From Salinadaptatus halalkaliphilus (GTDB lineage: Archaea > Halobacteriota > Halobacteria > Halobacteriales > Natrialbaceae): a stretch of 64,000 bases of DNA. The notes beneath the pieces are model-generated. The model did no database searches. It was not told where the DNA came from and saw only the letters and a program-made list of their open reading frames with translations. The stretch spans positions 247,748 through 311,747 of the forward strand of contig NZ_RBZW01000058.1 of NCBI RefSeq assembly GCF_006543045.1, in the 5' to 3' direction. Positions 62,771 through 64,000 of the stretch are shown in pieces. The position numbers were made by a program, and so were the translations under genes. How positions within the stretch are numbered: position 1 is the first letter of the stretch; every line of letters begins with the position of its first letter.

Positions 62771-63205
62771 TCACGACGACACGACTTTCACCGGACGGTC
62801 GCTGTCGAGGATGATCGCCTGGGTGACGCTGCCAAACAGTACCTTGCCGACCGGCGATTGGCCGCGGGTACCGACGACGAGTTCGTCGACATCGAGTTGG
62901 TCGGCAATGTCGATGATCGCTGCTGGCGGGTTCCCGGTTGCGCTGTTGACTCTCGTCTCGATACCGGCGTCTGTCAACCGTTCGAGCGCGGTCGAGACGG
63001 TCTCGGGAAGATCATCGAACTCGTCGCGGTCGGTCCGAATCTGGCCGATCTGGACGTCGTCGCTGTCGGCGAACTCGAGTTCTTTCCGAACGTGTAAGAG
63101 TTCGACTGTCACGTCGTCGGTGACGCTCGGAAGATCGAGTACTGCATCGATCTGTGCCTGTGCACGTTCTGCCTGCTCGTCGACCGGCACGAGAACGGAG
63201 TACAT
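62771..63205 (-). CDS. Universal stress protein (UspA domain)
   Basis: 144 residues: MYSVLVPVDEQAERAQAQIDAVLDLP, VELLHVRKELEF, AIIDIADQLDVDELVVGTRGQSPVGKVLFGSVTQAIILDSDRPVKVV (ATP-binding G-2x-G-9x-G pattern). Cytosolic. It starts at ATG 63205 and stands next to an IS607-type element. Confidence 0.9.
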   Translation of the reverse strand: MYSVLVPVDEQAERAQAQIDAVLDLPSVTDDVTVELLHVRKELEFADSDDVQIGQIRTDRDEFDDLPETVSTALERLTDAGIETRVNSATGNPPAAIIDIADQLDVDELVVGTRGQSPVGKVLFGSVTQAIILDSDRPVKVVSS

Positions 63206-63309
63206 ACTGCAAGGAACAGAGCCAACCTATATTAATCTCATGCTGATTCCAGCGAATCGCTCGAGACAGAGCGGCGCCATTGCCGCTGGGACAGTCAGCA
63301 CAACGTTGA

Positions 63310-64000
63310 ACCCGTTGGGGTAGTGTAACTGTTACAGAATCCAGTATCTATAAGTTTCTACTAGTAGTAAACAGTAACATCAGGATGCCACGGTCGTTCT
63401 CGATTGGTGAGTTCGCGGACGAACTCGGTGTTCACGTCCAAACCGTCAAACGCTGGTGTCGCAATGACGACCTCGATTACACCCGAACACCGGGCGGTGA
63501 ACGTCGGATTCCACACCGAGAACTCCGCCGACTCGCAGGCGACACTCGTCCAACAGACCGTGTTGCCCTCTACGCCCGCGTCTCAAGCCACGGCCAGAAA
63601 GACAACGGCGACCTCGACCGCCAACTCGACCGGCTCACAGACTACGCTCACGACCACGGCTGGAGCGTCGAAAACACCTATACCGACGTTGGCAGCGGCC
63701 GCAACGAAGACCGCCGTGGCCTCAACTCCCTCCTCGATAACATACAGGAAGCCGACTACGGGCGCGTCCTCGTCACCTACGAAGATAGACTCACTCGCTT
63801 TGGCTTCTCGTATCTCAAACGGTACTTCGACTGTTACGGCGTCACAGTCACCGTCATCGAAGACGAGACGGACAAATCTGCACAGGAAGAACTCGTTGAC
63901 GATCTCATCAAGCTCGTCGCCAGCTTCAGCGGCAAACGCTACGGCATGCGCTCATCGAAAAAACAACAGGTCGTCAATACCGTCGAATCAGCGGTGAAAC
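63310..64000 (+). mobile_element. IS607-type element, left part
   Basis: The element is recognised from its recombinase gene. The region just upstream (about 63325-63375) is AT-rich, with GTTAC at about 63333 and GTAAC at about 63374 as an interrupted inverted pair. The exact left boundary is not determined, since IS607 elements have no terminal inverted repeats. Confidence 0.6.
63385..64000 (+). CDS. IS607-family serine recombinase TnpA (partial, runs off the window)
   Basis: ATG 63385. The first 60 residues are a MerR-like helix-turn-helix (FSIGEFADELGVHVQTVKRWCRNDDLDYTRTPGGERRIP), followed by the serine recombinase core ALYARVSSHGQKDNGDLDRQLDRL with the catalytic Ser, DVGSGRNEDRRGLNSLLDNI, and VTYEDRLTRFGFSYLKRYF (Arg cluster). 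HTH before resolvase is the IS607 TnpA order. The end is not in the window; a tnpB may follow. Codon usage is less GC-skewed than that of its neighbours. Confidence 0.9.
   Translation, partial: MPRSFSIGEFADELGVHVQTVKRWCRNDDLDYTRTPGGERRIPHRELRRLAGDTRPTDRVALYARVSSHGQKDNGDLDRQLDRLTDYAHDHGWSVENTYTDVGSGRNEDRRGLNSLLDNIQEADYGRVLVTYEDRLTRFGFSYLKRYFDCYGVTVTVIEDETDKSAQEELVDDLIKLVASFSGKRYGMRSSKKQQVVNTVESAVK

Overview
This 64 kb window is high-GC euryarchaeal DNA. It most resembles a chromosome of a Natrinema/Haloterrigena-type haloarchaeon. The evidence is strongly acidic proteins, very frequent CTCGAG/TCGA, archaeal TATA boxes with leaderless starts, TFB, a tRNA-Trp with an intron that looks like a box C/D RNA, GET3, an archaeal GluRS, a SAMP-like modifier, DacZ, UPF0058 and DUF555 proteins, and a haloarchaeal polyhydroxyalkanoate locus. 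Species assignment is inference. I see no rRNA, CRISPR array, plasmid origin or prophage. Most of the window is ordinary chromosome with mobile-element scars.

Layout. 0-10 kb: the end of a UDP-sugar dehydrogenase, an epoxide hydrolase, a nitroreductase, a two-gene split MetE operon, a VOC protein, a methyltransferase, UspA, a TIM-barrel epimerase, a small wHTH protein and GET3. 10-20 kb: a SAMP-like modifier, a zinc-ribbon protein, alcohol dehydrogenase, GNAT, aldehyde ferredoxin oxidoreductase, an F420/LLM oxidoreductase, an MBL hydrolase, tRNA-Trp with intron, a membrane protein and tRNA-Leu(CAA). 20-31 kb: an SDR with an acidic N-tail, MFS, endonuclease V, rhomboid, DUF5788/PolX, an FAH-cyclase pair, GluRS and a CinA/MoaB-like protein. 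31-43 kb: small zinc proteins, MBL, TFB, UPF0058, DUF555, an OGG-like glycosylase, a DUF3784 gene split by a TnpB element, acylphosphatase, Nnr, MoaC and a nitronate monooxygenase pseudogene.

43-47.6 kb carries a polyhydroxyalkanoate cluster: phaR-phaP-phaE-phaC and then phaB on the minus strand, with a divergent phaJ. It supplies monomer from acetoacetyl-CoA (PhaB) and from enoyl-CoA (PhaJ), the polymerase (PhaEC), a granule coat (PhaP) and a regulator (PhaR). 47.8-52.8 kb holds a phosphohexomutase, cytidine deaminase and uridine phosphorylase (possible nucleoside salvage), with an acyl-CoA synthetase and a shortened DUF488 gene between them. 52.9-56 kb holds an APC permease and a tight dacZ-mscS pair (c-di-AMP synthase plus mechanosensitive channel). 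56-64 kb holds small zinc proteins, tRNA-Leu(UAG), a one-repeat TFB-like protein, CoaD, malic enzyme with a tandemly duplicated 3' end, a Tat-exported PQQ propeller, UspA, and the start of an IS607-type element that runs off the window.

The most unusual structure is a family of about 82-bp imperfect palindromes. There are five good copies and two decayed ones, at 1.7, 2.7, 15.0, 30.1, 47.6, 56.5 and 58.0 kb. All lie just downstream of gene 3' ends, three touching or overlapping the stop codon. All are oriented the same way on the + strand, and their inner stems differ by compensatory changes.
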